A DNA stretch of 64,000 bases from Zoroaster sp. YZ-2022 (GCA_029582265.1 CM055834.1:1984001-2048000); one strand, 5' to 3'; counted from the first letter of the stretch, positions 1-13,012 are shown. Numbers and translations are program-made. Notes: generated by a model from the sequence alone, not told the origin.

Positions 1-1703
<1,703 letters not shown>

Positions 1704-2064
1704 AGTGCCACGGTCGAGCGGTTTAGTGCATCGGATTTGTGTTCTGGAGTCGTCAGAATGTGGGTTCGAATCCTGTCCGTGACCGTGGTACTTGTGTCCA
1801 TGAGCAAGACACTTTACCATAATTGCTTCTCTCCACCCAGGAGTAAATGGGTACCTGTGAGGGCAGAGTTGGTTGTTGTGTTTGATTAGCCCATATGCGC
1901 CGAAATGGCAGCAATTGAGCTGTATACTCACCAGGGAGCTGAGATGGTTTCTGGAATGATTTATGCGCCTGATGAGCAGGGGTAATAATGTACAGCGCTC
2001 TGATACCTTGTTGAAGAGCGCTTTAAAATGCCCGACATTATTATTATTATTATTATTATTATTA
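1704..2064 (+). mobile_element. tRNA-Leu-type SINE (family A, copy 1)
   Basis: Diverged copy of the commonest SINE here. The tRNA-like head has an A-box-like stretch (GGTCGAGCGG) and a B box (GGTTCGAATCC). The body contains GACACTT, then CTTCTCTCCACCCAGG, GGGTACCTGTGAGGGCAG and TGAGCAGGGGTAATAAT, all shared with the copies at 8.6, 54.0, 55.7 and 56.3 kb. It ends in an ATT tract. The 3' portion (AGCGCTCTGATACC and following) differs from the other copies, suggesting an older subfamily. The internal Pol III promoter makes it look like a tRNA gene, but the stems are broken. Confidence 0.85.
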
Positions 2065-4500
2065 GAGGTTTGTAATCCCCTGTCTAGCATCCGCCTACCA
2101 ACCTACATTACAATGTCTTCGATCTTCAACAAATCATCTTGTGCCAGTACCACGTGTAATTGCGGCACACATAGTTTCATGGTGAATAGTTGGGCTGTTC
2201 AATGAATCAGGCCTAATGGTCAGCTTAGTTAATGGTACAATAATAATAAGTAGCCTATCATCTGGCTCATTAAGCTGGATTACGGAATGGGCTACTTCCA
2301 GTATAACATTATAGTATGGGTAACTCTTGGAGCCTGATTTGGCATACCGTATGGTCTGTGTAGCATATAGTCCACTTGAATTGTTACAGTATGGGCTGGA
2401 TAACATAATGATCTTTTATTGGTATTACGTTATGGTTACGGGCGCCGTTATGGGCCACTCTTAGTATTACGTTATGGTCTGGTAAGAGGTTAAGCATAGG
2501 CCTACCCGTAGAAGTAGTTTTGTCAACATAACCCAGTGCTGTACATTCCCTTTAATAGAGCCCACATACAGCTATCGACATGTTACCCAACATCTCTCGT
2601 TTGTGATTCAGTCCGAATGACCTGTTTTATGCACAATGAGTTAATGGCATCTGCATGCATGATCTAATTCTCTTATGTAGTAGATGGATTTCCAGAGCCG
2701 TTTTTGGTATCACTTGAGATCTTACATTACTTTGATACTTATTATAATTCCTTGATCAGCTTATAACATATAGAATGAAATGTTATTCCGGTGTGGTACG
2801 ATCTGTGATTAAATATTTGACTTTAAAGCCACTATTGACTGTTGGTAATCCGAAAGAAACATAAATGTTCACAGTTTCACATGAATCTTACTTGGTGTAA
2901 AGGTGATGATGATTGAACTATTTCTGTCGCAGGTGCAACCATTTTTAGTAAAATGTAAGAGATAATTTCCAAAATTAATTTTGTCTTCCAAAGACGGAAA
3001 TTCCACGTTGGAATGAATACGAACAGTGTGATGAACATAGGCTATCTTGATTTTTATAAAGTGTATACTTATTTTAATATAGGTTCCGTTAGCCTATTAC
3101 AATTATATTGGGAAAATGTTGACTCTGAACTGAATCTTACATGGAGTAGCCGTTCCACAATGGAAGCAAAATTATCTGAGAAGGGTAACACCAACGTGGG
3201 TGCTCATTCCCCCTAAGGGGAACGCTGCAGTGGTCCGCTCATCTAGGCCAAGTCAAACCAATTCCTGCAGCGTTATGCACCCGGCCTTTTACATCATCGA
3301 ATCATCCGATGTCGTACTTCAGAGGCTTTCACAGAAAACCGCCAACAATATTTCCATCATCCAGGGTAGTGGAGATGGCTTAGGCCAGTGTCGCTGAATC
3401 GCGCCTATTTCCCCTTCCGCAGCTACTACACATGCAGCCACGTGAGCCACAGCGCGGTGTGCGATGGAGCTTAAAACGTCCTCTCGGAAACCTTCAAGAT
3501 TAAAAGACCCTGAGGGATGTGACTCGGACCTGCTAACATGAGCCAACTCGAGATGTGCATTGGGTCCGTACCGGGATATATACACCCACAGGCGGGCATA
3601 ATGCATAAATTCTGGGCTAATACCGAGTGCACTTCGTGCACATCATAAGCCACGCTTAATGATAACGGGAAAAATCATCGGAAAATTTGTAATCAAAGTT
3701 CCGTGAATTAATTGGCCAAACGCAGATAACATGTGCTTCATTAGTTGTGCATAAAGGTGCGAGAATGGACCTATGAACTTATAAACAACAACAATGACAA
3801 CGTAATTAAAAGGTTTATTTGGAAAATATTTCCCCCATTAATTTGATAATCTCTTTGTACTAGATGAGTTATAGTCCCTAATACAAATACTCAGTGTCCA
3901 TACACAGTTACAACCTGTCAATCAAACCATACGGCTTTATCAATATTGGATTCAACGTCCACGAGAACTGTTACTACATCGGTCAAGTGCCTGGCTTTTA
4001 TACAGATACCACTAACCGAGTTTTAGCGTTGCTAGTGGTGGGCGGGCACTATGGTCGTAACTGGATCGTTCTATTGAAATGCCAACTTTTATTTTTTGTG
4101 GAGATACCTTTAGTGACACTGCCATCGCAGGACCTTTGCAATATGCAATATAACTTTGTACAGAAGCTTGTTTTCATTAGTATGCAGGAAAGCCCATGCG
4201 ACTACTAAATTGCTGAGTAATGTGACAGACATTTGTTTGTGAATACTTTAGTTCCCTAGATGTAGCATAGGCTTACCTGGAATCGAAACTATCCAGGGAC
4301 GCCAATAACATTGCTTGATCCCGGCATCAAATCGGAGCTTGGCTCGGTCATGAAATCTGGAGGGGAGGGGGTGTCCATTAAAATGCGGAATCGGCTGTCT
4401 ACGGTAGACGCAGATTATGTTATCATCGTCCATGCCCATATCCATACATATCTCGATATAAGGTTAGTACGTGCAAGTCCATGCATCCATACGAGGGATA
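2065..4500. other. Unassigned intergenic DNA
   Basis: No recognisable exon or mobile element. The 3.2-3.65 kb part is more GC-rich and complex than its surroundings and has overlapping open frames on both strands (for example 3319-3606 minus), but none shows a domain or a signal peptide. It could be regulatory DNA; nothing decides this. Confidence 0.4.
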
Positions 4501-4694
4501 GCCTATAGGCATGGACGGATCATCATGAGCACAGGCCCTGGGCACAAATTCACCACGGGCCCATACACGCGCATAATACTACTAGTACTATGCTTTTTTT
4601 TTTTTTTTTTTGAAAACCAAGGGCCCCTATTGGCTCCTGGGCCCGGGGCACGTGCCCAGTTTGCCCGTGCGGTAATCCGTGCATGCCTATAGGC
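4501..4694. mobile_element. Foldback MITE with GCCTATAGGC termini
   Basis: About 194 bp bounded by imperfect inverted repeats: the left end GCCTATAGGCATGGACGGAT pairs with the right end ATCCGTGCATGCCTATAGGC. The arms continue inward with GGCCCTGGGC and GGGCCC stretches that pair loosely. A T run lies near the middle. No coding capacity and no clear target duplication. The superfamily is not known. Confidence 0.6.
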
Positions 4695-6566
4695 CTACAA
4701 AAACATTATTGGTCCATTTGTCTATGAAAAATTAAGAGTTCATTCACGGAAGTTGTTAATTCTGGTCTAGATAGCATGTAACTCAGTACTAAGTTAGAAT
4801 TTCTTATTCTCACAATATTAAGAAGACAACTAAGAACATTTTCACAATTTGAAAATGCTTTTAGTTCGTCCTAACTCAATCAATAACACAGGCATGGTGT
4901 GAAACATTGACACAGTAAATGATTTATGTCATTAATTGCATGTAAACAGGTATATAACACAAGCCGCAAGCACTATAGTTATATAACACCGGTTCTTCTC
5001 AGAACCAACTGGCATAAGTACACTAGGACATCTCACAACATGGTGCTACCCCAAACTTCCTCTTACTTAAGAATTTTTACAAGGAAGCGAGCAGGCAACA
5101 AACACAAACATTTACGATGTGGACATTTTCTATGTAAAACCCTGTTCTAAGTGAACAAAAGCCTCCGCAAGAACTGGACTCAATGCCAGCGGTGTGCAAA
5201 AAAAAACCCCTGCGACACCACGCGCCTAGACAGCCGCTAATGGGCAAGGACATTCAACTAATTATTTGTATCCTTCGTTCTTTCCGGGAATTATCTCCAA
5301 CATTTTTTTCCATAACCAACAATTAGTTTCATCATGCCATATATTATTCACGTCAAGGTTTTTGATACAACCTTAATAAATCTTGTTTGTTCAGAATTCC
5401 TCAGCAATGATGCGGCTGAATATTGTATCAACATAAAAACCACAACCTAAAAAATTAAATTTTTATTATTTTTTTTACCAAAACAAAGCGGGAATATTCC
5501 CAATCGCAATTGATATTTTATAGGTATAGCCTATACGAAATATATATGGTCCATAAACATCACTTTAATGCGGTATTGAAAAATTCATAAAACCTTTCGA
5601 GTTCTAGCCCATTATATTTAATTGACATAATATAAAAACAGATAAAGGGAAAAAACTGATACAAATTCAACGTACATAATTAGCATATTTCCCAAATACA
5701 AATTTGAAAGAGAGTTAAATTTTAGCCAACGAGGAGTCATCGTCCATCTTCCTGAGGTAGCCACCGATGACGAGTCTTTATCACATATCGTATAGGAGAT
5801 AATCGCTAAACAAGTTGCAAATAGTTAAATAAACGCTTTCGATCAATTGAGTTGACAAGATATGCGAAATACTATACACATTTATCAGACGTCTTTTCGT
5901 TTAAGCAAACAATCTAGAATTTGTTTTACAGATTAAAGCAATACATAACAACTATGTTTTCTATTTCGATTTGGATTGCATGCATTCAGAAGTATCTAGT
6001 TCCAATAAGATGTGAATAGCTCCCTTGTCGTTACACTGGCAAGGCCCTGCAGCCCAATTGCATAAGCTAATAATCTAGAAATCTGATATGTCTTCTACAG
6101 ACGTTTCGACGTGCTTTGGTTTATATAGCACAGTGGAGATTGCCATTGATTCATATATTAAAGAGACATCTGCATGCTATGTTTATTTTGATGCTTTCTG
6201 ACAGGCATATATAGGGTTAAACTGCTCTCGGCCTTAATTTCGTTTGTACTGCTTTTACCTCTTCCTCCCTTTTATTTCCTTTAAGTTGAAAAAATGGGCC
6301 GATATCGACCATGATGAGAACAGTCCTCTTACCCACAAAATACACCCATGCATCTCCTTGCGAATAATTAAATTCACAATCTAGCAATGTTAAGAAAAAT
6401 TTGCACTGGTATTAAGATATTTTATAATCTTTAAAGAAGAATGTTCACATACAACAGCACCAACAACAATAAGGTCACGAAAAATCACGACTTCGCTCGA
6501 ACAGGAACGAGACTCGAAACAAATTGAACGCCCCATTTAAAGCCACACTTATCTATTTTGGTCAAG
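4695..6566. other. Unassigned intergenic DNA
   Basis: AT-rich, with no exon or repeat I can support. The stretch around 5160-5260 is more complex and could be single-copy, but carries no recognisable motif. Confidence 0.4.
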
Positions 6567-6875
6567 ATGTTGGCAGATTTTCAGATGAAAATAGCAGCCT
6601 TGTGCTACTCAGTAATTTATGCTTTTCATCTTTTGTCCTTTGGATGTTGTGGCATTCCATATCGACCCGCCCAGCAGCTGAAGAGACCGTCGCAAGAGAC
6701 ACACATCAAGCTGTCGTCTTTGCGAGTCATCAACCAAGCGGTGCATCCCGACAGCCCTTCAGGCGAACAGGCAAACCAGGTTTTTAGCTCGACGTATCAT
6801 CAGCATGTCGCCCCGTCACAAATCATACTACATTTTAAAAACACAGGGTACCAGACACCCACGCAGTTAACGTAG
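6567..6875 (+). CDS. Possible secreted-protein exon (weak)
   Basis: A 103-codon frame opens at ATG 6567 (context AAGATG) with an in-frame TGA just upstream. A second ATG at 6585 starts a better signal peptide: MKIAALCYSVIYAFHLLSFG, followed by CC and a hydrophilic, Pro/Gln/Ser-rich tail. This is what a first exon of a secreted peptide or growth-factor precursor would look like. A donor-like CAG/GT occurs near 6779, so the last third of the frame may be intron. No family was recognised, and a chance frame is entirely possible. Surrounding DNA offers no second exon that I could see. Confidence 0.25.
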   Translation: MLADFQMKIAALCYSVIYAFHLLSFGCCGIPYRPAQQLKRPSQETHIKLSSLRVINQAVHPDSPSGEQANQVFSSTYHQHVAPSQIILHFKNTGYQTPTQLT

Positions 6876-7306
6876 GCGCAACGACCTAGCTGGCAAGCTA
6901 AGTGCTCCACGCAATGTCAATACAATTATAAGCCGAGATAATTTTTCGCGGGAAAAACCTCTTCACTCAGTCTCAACACACTTGCGCTGCGTAAACGGAA
7001 CCTTTAAAAGAAAGTGTTGGGAGGGAGGTGTTAAAAGGCCAGCAGACGAAACGGATGGTTGGATCTGAATGTGGTAATGTACTCATTGGAAAAGGAGGAA
7101 AGTCATAACATGTTCGCATCACTGAGTAATATGAAATGTTTTTGGCCATACCATGTTAAGATAAAACCCACATTATACCACACTGAGAGATTAAGGAACG
7201 TTGTGCATGAAATTCGGCCTATCGGACGCTATGCCTCCTGGGTAATTCTGATAAAGCCAAACGAGTTCGTGTATAACGCGCTTATCAAACTTGTCTGATT
7301 AAATGG

Positions 7307-7600
7307 AGTCATATTATGTGCGTCGTGATTTTATACGCACCATGCTGGGCGAGGGCGGCCACGCAAGTCTCTGCAGGTGCACAGTTTTTAGCAAAGTGGA
7401 ACCATTTCGTCTACCGTAGATAGCTAATGAAGGTGGTCGGGCCACTGCATTAGGTACACGTTCACGCAAGGCATCTCGCCAATTCAACCACTGTTTGCAT
7501 TCCTAGAAACATTAACCGCGCAGTTTACAACGAGTTGTTATATTACACGCGTCATGATTTTTACACGCACCAGGGCGAGGGCGGCCACACAAGGCTGATT
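7307..7600. repeat. Dispersed repeat flanked by 57-bp direct repeats
   Basis: Two direct copies of a segment ending GGGCGAGGGCGGCCAC (about 7310-7365 and 7540-7595) flank about 170 bp containing TTTCGTCTACCGTAGATAGC and CAAGGCATCTCGCCAATTCA. The middle part recurs in the same orientation at 13.0-13.2 kb with only scattered differences. It reads as 1.25 copies of a tandem unit of about 233 bp or as a tiny LTR-like arrangement. Family unknown. Confidence 0.65.
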
Positions 7601-8572
7601 GGTCAATATGGAATTTTGTAGAATAGCTTTCGCTTGGCTATAATTTGCTTTTAAAAGTTTATCAATATATCAAAGCTGTACAAAATAGAGGATGCCGTAA
7701 TATCTGATGTCCATTTTCCCCTTAATTACTGTCCAGCGATGAAAACGTACCGGTACACTTCGATGGTCAACAAAATGGAAGCAAGTGAGTTAATTGTCCG
7801 AGTCATATACGCTAGTATTCTTTAAAGGATAATATAATTATATTATAGGTAGGACAGTAGCTGTCTTATAAATATTTGTTTTATAAATAATATAATTGTA
7901 AAACTAATACTAGGCCTATGACAAATGTACAATTCAGCCTTTGGACTGCCTACAGTGAATAAACAAAGCATGCAGTACTAATGATTTAATGACTGATAAA
8001 CAAAGGTTTCAACAAAACACCTTTTTTCTGTGGCATGTTGACGAATTACAAAATGGACCAATTTCCCTAACGTGCAACACAAGTCATGACAAATTTATTC
8101 ACCCTCATAAAAATCCATACTTAGGTTAGGCCTATAAATTACGTAGGCTCTATAGGCTATTCATAACTAAAAGTAAGCGCATTATGAAATGACGTCATTA
8201 CGCGCCAATGACAATATTATAAAATGATGGATGTTTATTTTGGGAATAGTTAAAATCTGAAAACAGGTTTGAAATAGAAGCCTGCTCAGCGAATAGCTTG
8301 AAAACGTTTCCATGCAGATCATCCCGAAACAACGGAGGATGGAGATGTCTTACCCTGATAGACTGCAACCTCTTAATTGGTTCACTCTTACATCTCGGAG
8401 GAAGTACTTATTACTTTCTTTTGTCACAAAGTCATTATATAACAAAGTCACCAGTGATACTGTTAGCAATACTGTTCATGTGAATACTCGACACGTCGAT
8501 GATCTTAAGTTTGTTCACCTCAAGGCTCGGACTCAACATCTACATCACGCTTCTATACATGCATGTTATGTG
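7601..8572. other. Unassigned intergenic DNA
   Basis: AT-rich sequence without a recognisable exon, RNA gene or repeat boundary. Confidence 0.4.
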
Positions 8573-8924
8573 GAGTGTCGTGGCCGAGCGGTCTAGCTTG
8601 CCGGAATCAAGTTCTGGTGTTAACAGCAGAATGTGGGCTCGAATCCCGGCCGTGACACTTGTGTCCTTGAGAAAGACACTTAACCATAATTGCTTCTCTC
8701 CACCCAGGGGTTAAATGGGTACCTGTGAGGGCAGAGTTGGTTGATTAGCCCTATATGCGCTGTAATGGCAGCAATTGAGCTGTATACTCCCCAGGGAGCT
8801 GAGATGGTTTCAGGAATGATTTATGAGCCTTATGAGCCTTATGAGCAGGGGTAATAATAAAATGCGCCTTGAGCACCATTCAGTTGGTGGATACGTGCGC
8901 TATATAAGTCCACACATTATTATT
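8573..8924 (+). mobile_element. tRNA-Leu-type SINE (family A, copy 2)
   Basis: Well-preserved copy. The head GAGTGTCGTGGCCGAGCGG matches the 5' half of a tRNA-Leu with its A box; the anticodon-arm region keeps ATCAAGTTCTGG, and the B box is GGCTCGAATCC. The tRNA(CAA) origin is clearest in the copy at 54.0 kb (CTCAAG loop). The body has the conserved CACTTGTGTCC, GGGTACCTGTGAGGGCAG and CCCCAGGGAGCTGAG blocks, and a triple TTATGAGCC. The 3' end (AATGCGCC, then GATACGTGCGCTATATAAGT) leads into a short ATT tail. The next element begins exactly in that tail. Confidence 0.9.
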
Positions 8925-10444
8925 AGGTGTTCGGGTATGTGCCCGAAACACCTATTGTTTTTGTACGGTTTTTTTTTTTACTTCTTCTTCTTCTTCTTCT
9001 CCCCAATCTTGTCCGCTAACAAAAACATACTTGCTAAGTTTAAAAAACCTTCAAACTTCACACATAGTTAGACCTTAACTTGTAGATGAAACCTAGTGAC
9101 GTCATGATAATCAGGAAACCGCAACAGTGACGTCATGATGACGTCAAGCCCACATACGTATTGACCCACATTCAGTGTGTTATTGTGCGTTAGAAATTCT
9201 AACTATAGAGGGCGCTATACAACTTTAGTGGTCTTTACAATCAGTGCAGCAGAAATTAATTCGTCTTATTCCTGATCCTATCAAGAGCAAGGCTCCTATG
9301 CGAAGTTGAGCGTGAAGTTTCCCGTTACGCTATTCGGATTGCTTAATAGTGGACATGGAATGAAAGAGGGGGCTTCACCGAGAGATGTTCACCTGGGCAC
9401 CTGCTTTACTGATTTGTGTGCCTTTTAATAATTATTAGGTGTTCGGGGAACTTGAAACTTGGCATGTACTTAGAACTTAACAAGTAGATGAAACACGAGT
9501 TGTGAGTGACCCCAATTTGACCTTACTTCCTGTCCAAACCGGAAGTCAAAATTTAATATTTAAAACAATCTAGTTTAATATTGAAAAAAATCATATCTCA
9601 ACAACCACAAGAGGTAAATTGACATTTATTGTACCATTGTATAGATTGTTAATTGTCGAAAAATATTTACACAAAAGTGACCCCAATTTGACCTTACTTC
9701 CTGTCCAAACCGGAAGTCAAAGTTTAATATTAAAAAAAATCATATCTCAACAACCACAACAGGTAAATTCACAATTTTTGCACCATTGTACAGATTGTTA
9801 ATTGTCCACAAATATTTACACAAAGGTGACCCCAATTTGACATTACTTCCTGTCCAAACCGGAAGTCAAAGTTTAATATTGAAAAAAAATCATATCTCAA
9901 CAACCACAAGAGGTAAATTGAAATTTTTTGCACCATTGTATAGATTGTTAATTGTCAAAAAATATTTACACAAAGGTGACCCCAATTTGACCTTACTTCC
10001 TGTCCAAACCGGAAGTCAAAGTTTAATATTTAAAAAAATCATATCTCAACAACCACAAGAAGTAAATTAAAAAATGTTGTACCATTGTACAGATCGTTAA
10101 TTGTCAAAAATATGTATACCCAAAATTGACCTTACTTCCTGTCCAAACCGGTGAAAGTTTAATATTTAAAAATCATATCTCAACAACCACAGGAGGTAAA
10201 TTGACATTTTTGTACCATTGTACAGATTGTTAATTGTCAAAAGTATTTACACAAAGGTGACCTCAATTTGACCTTACTTCCTGTCCAAACCGGAAGTCAA
10301 AGTTTAATATTAAAATAATTTCTAAATTCAGTATTGTATTGTATTCAAATAAACTTCTCGCGAGAACTTCAACAGACGTTAACATTTGACTTCTCCAACA
10401 CTTCGAATTGATGACGTAACCATTTTAACTTCAACCGAACACCT
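8925..10444. mobile_element. Pearl/HINE-like non-autonomous element(s) with internal tandem repeats
   Basis: The left end is a hairpin: AGGTGTTCGGG, a 6-nt loop, then CCCGAAACACCT. AGGTGTTCGGG recurs at 9437, and the right end is the inverse CCGAACACCT. The two left-end copies share AACTTGTAGATGAAAC-like sequence, so this is probably two related copies in a row (8925-9436 and 9437-10444), the second carrying the tandem array. Terminal hairpin, subterminal inverted repeats and a core of tandem repeats near 150 bp match the architecture of pearl elements of bivalves and Helentron-associated HINEs. That assignment is inference from layout; no Rep/helicase sequence is present. Confidence 0.5.
9505..10315. 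repeat. Tandem array, about six units of about 147 bp
   Basis: Each unit contains CAATTTGACCTTACTTCCTG, CAAACCGGAAGTCAAAGTTT, TCATATCTCAACAACCACA and ACAGATTGTTAATTGTC. Unit starts, judged by the GACCTTAC block, fall near 9519, 9689, 9838, 9989, 10128 and 10270. Copies differ by point changes and small indels. It lies wholly inside the pearl/HINE-like element and gives in-frame ORFs of about 60-95 codons that are by-products of the repetition. Confidence 0.92.
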
Positions 10445-10474
10445 TGTTTTTGTTGTGACAAAAACTTATATCTA

Positions 10475-10668
<194 letters not shown>

Positions 10669-10788
10669 GCATTTCCAAGAATGTGGGATGAGCTCTCAAA
10701 ACAACTTCGACCAGATTTAGTCATATTACCAATTAATGCTTGGATGAACAATCTTAAGAAATTTATTTGTAAGCGGATTTCCTTTTAA
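10669..10788 (+). pseudogene. Possible LINE reverse-transcriptase C-terminal tail
   Basis: Forty codons open from the edge of the ATT array to a TAA. The frame reads AFPRMWDELSKQLRPDLVIL and then NAWMNNLKKFI. The spacing W-x2-L-x3-LR followed by a LK-x2-I/L segment is the usual end of CR1/L2/Jockey-type polymerase proteins (WN-x-LP-x2-LR ... F-x2-LK). Only the last fraction is present and no catalytic motif can be seen, so this is a similarity call by eye. Confidence 0.4.
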
Positions 10789-11388
10789 GTTCCCCTAATA
10801 TTTTTAAGAATATCTCAACAAGTATTGCATGAATTTTAAAAATTCAAAAAGCAAATGACAGAATGACATGTTCTACACAGCTCGTAATGAAATGGTTGAA
10901 ATTCAATCATGCATGCACAATTGACAGTGATTTGAATGAAAATTCAGCTGAAAAAAAGTTGCAGTACAAAGCATTGCTTCAATGGCATGTTACACATGTA
11001 GTTTTCTGTAAGAACTCATGCATCAATAACAATGGTATTGATGGCTGTTTCATAATAAGAAAAGAATATTCAAAGAGCAATATGCAACATGCATGTCCAT
11101 TGTTTTAGAAGGGCAGAGCAAGAGTTTAATATGGAATTGGTCCTCCATTATTCTCCATAACTGAGTTCTTACAGAAAACTACATGTGTAACATGCCATTG
11201 AAGCAATGCTTTGTACTGCAACTTTTTTTCAGCTGAATTTTCATTCAAATCACTGTCAATTGTGCATGCATGATTGAATTTCAACCACTTCATTACGAGC
11301 TGTGTAGAACAGTGTCATTTGCTTTTTGAATTTTTAAAATTCATGCAATACTTGTTGAGATATTCTAAAAAATATTAGGGGGAACTTA
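10786..11388. mobile_element. Foldback element with arms of about 230 bp
   Basis: Left arm 10786-11018 and right arm 11162-11388 are near-perfect reverse complements: for example CTCAACAAGTATTGCATGAA on the left against TTCATGCAATACTTGTTGAG on the right, and TTGCAGTACAAAGCATTGCT against AGCAATGCTTTGTACTGCAA. The spacer of about 143 bp is not palindromic. The only clear difference between arms is a few bases around CAGAATGACATG. Such identity means recent origin or gene conversion. It may be a DNA foldback transposon or an inverted duplication of a LINE 3' region, since the left arm begins at the stop codon of a LINE-like frame. Confidence 0.85.
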
Positions 11389-11406
11389 GAAGTTGTGATG
11401 GGTGTG

Positions 11407-11410
<4 letters not shown>

Positions 11411-11477
<67 letters not shown>
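11411..11477. repeat. (TA)n microsatellite
   Basis: TA dinucleotide tract with one TT interruption. Confidence 0.95.
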
Positions 11478-11479
<2 letters not shown>

Positions 11480-11577
11480 ACATATATTTTTTCCAACCTA
11501 TTTATTTTTTATTATATTTATATATTTTTCTTTTTATATGTGTGTGTATGTTTGTGCTTTGTGGCTAGGATTTTTTT

Positions 11578-11755
11578 CAGTGGGGGTGGGGCACAGGGGG
11601 AATTGCTTTTCGGTGGGGGCCCCCGGTCGTATGTTTTTTTCCTTTTCTATTTCTTTTCTTTTTTGGGCACTGTTGGGAGTTTTTCGTGGGGGCGCCTGAG
11701 GGGGATTGAAATTTGTAGGGTGAACGTGCCCCAGGCCCCTCGTGTCTACGCCGCT
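11578..11755. mobile_element. Small MITE with CAGYGGCG-type termini
   Basis: The right end, read on the minus strand, is CAGCGGCGTAGACACGAGGG and leads into GGGGCACG. The left end reads CAGTGGGGGTGGGGCAC. Both resemble the terminus at 21626 (CAGTGGCGTAACTACGG, then GGGGCACG). The interior is G-rich with T runs. It lies between TA tracts. Superfamily not assigned. Confidence 0.5.
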
Positions 11756-11814
11756 GTGTATATACTGCGTATATACTGTCTTTCATCTTTAGATTTTAAC
11801 AAATATCTATTTTT

Positions 11815-11855
11815 GATATATATATATAGGCCTATATATATATATATATATTTTA

Positions 11856-11890
<35 letters not shown>
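11815..11890. repeat. (TA)n microsatellite
   Basis: Interrupted TA tract immediately 5' of the hammerhead-like island. Confidence 0.93.
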
Positions 11891-11892
<2 letters not shown>

Positions 11893-11897
11893 GTCAG

Positions 11898-11942
11898 AGT
11901 TGTCTGATGATCGCATAACGCGTGAAACTCGGAGTTACAACT
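11898..11942 (+). ncRNA. Hammerhead ribozyme candidate (type I layout)
   Basis: All hammerhead core boxes occur in order. Stem I 5' strand AGTTGT (11898-11903) is followed by CTGATGA (11904-11910). Stem II is CGC/GCG around an ATAAC loop, with a U.U opposition next to the core (11911-11923). Next come GAAA (11924-11927) and stem III CT/AG closed by A27-U35 with a CGG loop. The cleavage position after GUU is at 11936, and the stem I 3' strand ACAACT (11937-11942) is a perfect complement of the 5' strand. Type I hammerheads are known from Penelope-like elements and metazoan retrozymes. Weak points are the U.U pair and the less favoured GUU triplet, so activity is uncertain. It occupies an 80-bp island between two TA tracts. 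Confidence 0.6.
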
Positions 11943-11969
11943 ACCAGCGTTCCACTAGTTTTACTACAA

Positions 11970-11970
<1 letters not shown>

Positions 11971-12051
<81 letters not shown>
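11971..12051. repeat. (TA)n microsatellite
   Basis: Long pure TA tract between the hammerhead-like island and the next MITE. Confidence 0.96.
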
Positions 12052-12055
<4 letters not shown>

Positions 12056-12067
12056 ATATATCTTTAT

Positions 12068-12340
12068 GAATTAGGACATAGGGCAACCGGTGGTCGACCT
12101 ATAACGTTTAAATTTAAAAAATCGGGCGATCGGGCAACCGGGGGCCGGTCGCCTTATCGCCACACCTTTATTTTAGAAGAAAATTACTGATTTTTAAAGC
12201 CCAGATCTCTTCCTTGGTCTAATTTAAGCAAGTTTCCTGATTTTGGTATTGAAGGATAAAACAGAACAGATAGAAAAAGAAGGGACATTTTGTGCACAAC
12301 TGTATGGCAATTCGACCGATGGTCGCCCGATGTCCGAATT
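12068..12340. mobile_element. MITE inserted between TA tracts
   Basis: The left end GAATTAGGACATAGGGCAAC and the right end, on the minus strand AATTCGGACATCGGGCGACC, are imperfect inverted repeats of about 30 bp. TA microsatellite lies on both sides, which suggests insertion into a TA array. The interior repeats a CGGGCAACCGG motif. No coding capacity. Confidence 0.6.
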
Positions 12341-12343
12341 AAA

Positions 12344-12493
<150 letters not shown>

Positions 12494-12560
12494 GGTATTC
12501 GAGAGGTCGCGGGTTCGAGTCTGGCATCAGCCAATTTTTCTTTGCTCGCTACCCGTTATA
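12494..12560 (+). mobile_element. tRNA-like SINE fragment
   Basis: GAGAGGTCGCGGGTTCGAGTC is a B-box-containing T-arm like that of the tRNA-Thr-type SINEs at 26.2 and 32.0 kb. The 5' half is missing, probably replaced by the TA tract. Body sequence afterwards is not recognisable. Confidence 0.35.
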
Positions 12561-12727
12561 TATTTATATATATTGCAATTTATTTTTGTAATATCAGTGC
12601 ATGGTTCTGGGTATGAAGGCCCCCGGGCCACAGTTATCTAGTTAACTTTTTCATGCCCTGGCATGTACCACTGGTAATGTTCTGTTTTGTATATTGCCTT
12701 ATAAAATGTTTGTTGTGTTTTATGCCG

Positions 12728-12846
<119 letters not shown>

Positions 12847-13012
12847 GCATTTGCGCCAAATAACAGTACAAAATTAAATTCAACTAGTATGTATATGTTT
12901 TGCTCTGAACCTTTCCATAGACACAGATAAGTAATTTGTTGAAGAAGCTTGACTCTGGGCTCAGTTACATGCAAATACAAACTGCTCTGTGCGGTGTCCA
13001 AATCTTTGCAAA

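Noticed and set aside
9505..10315. CRISPR-like array
   Set aside because: The repeats are about 147 bp tandem units without unique spacers, in a eukaryotic element.
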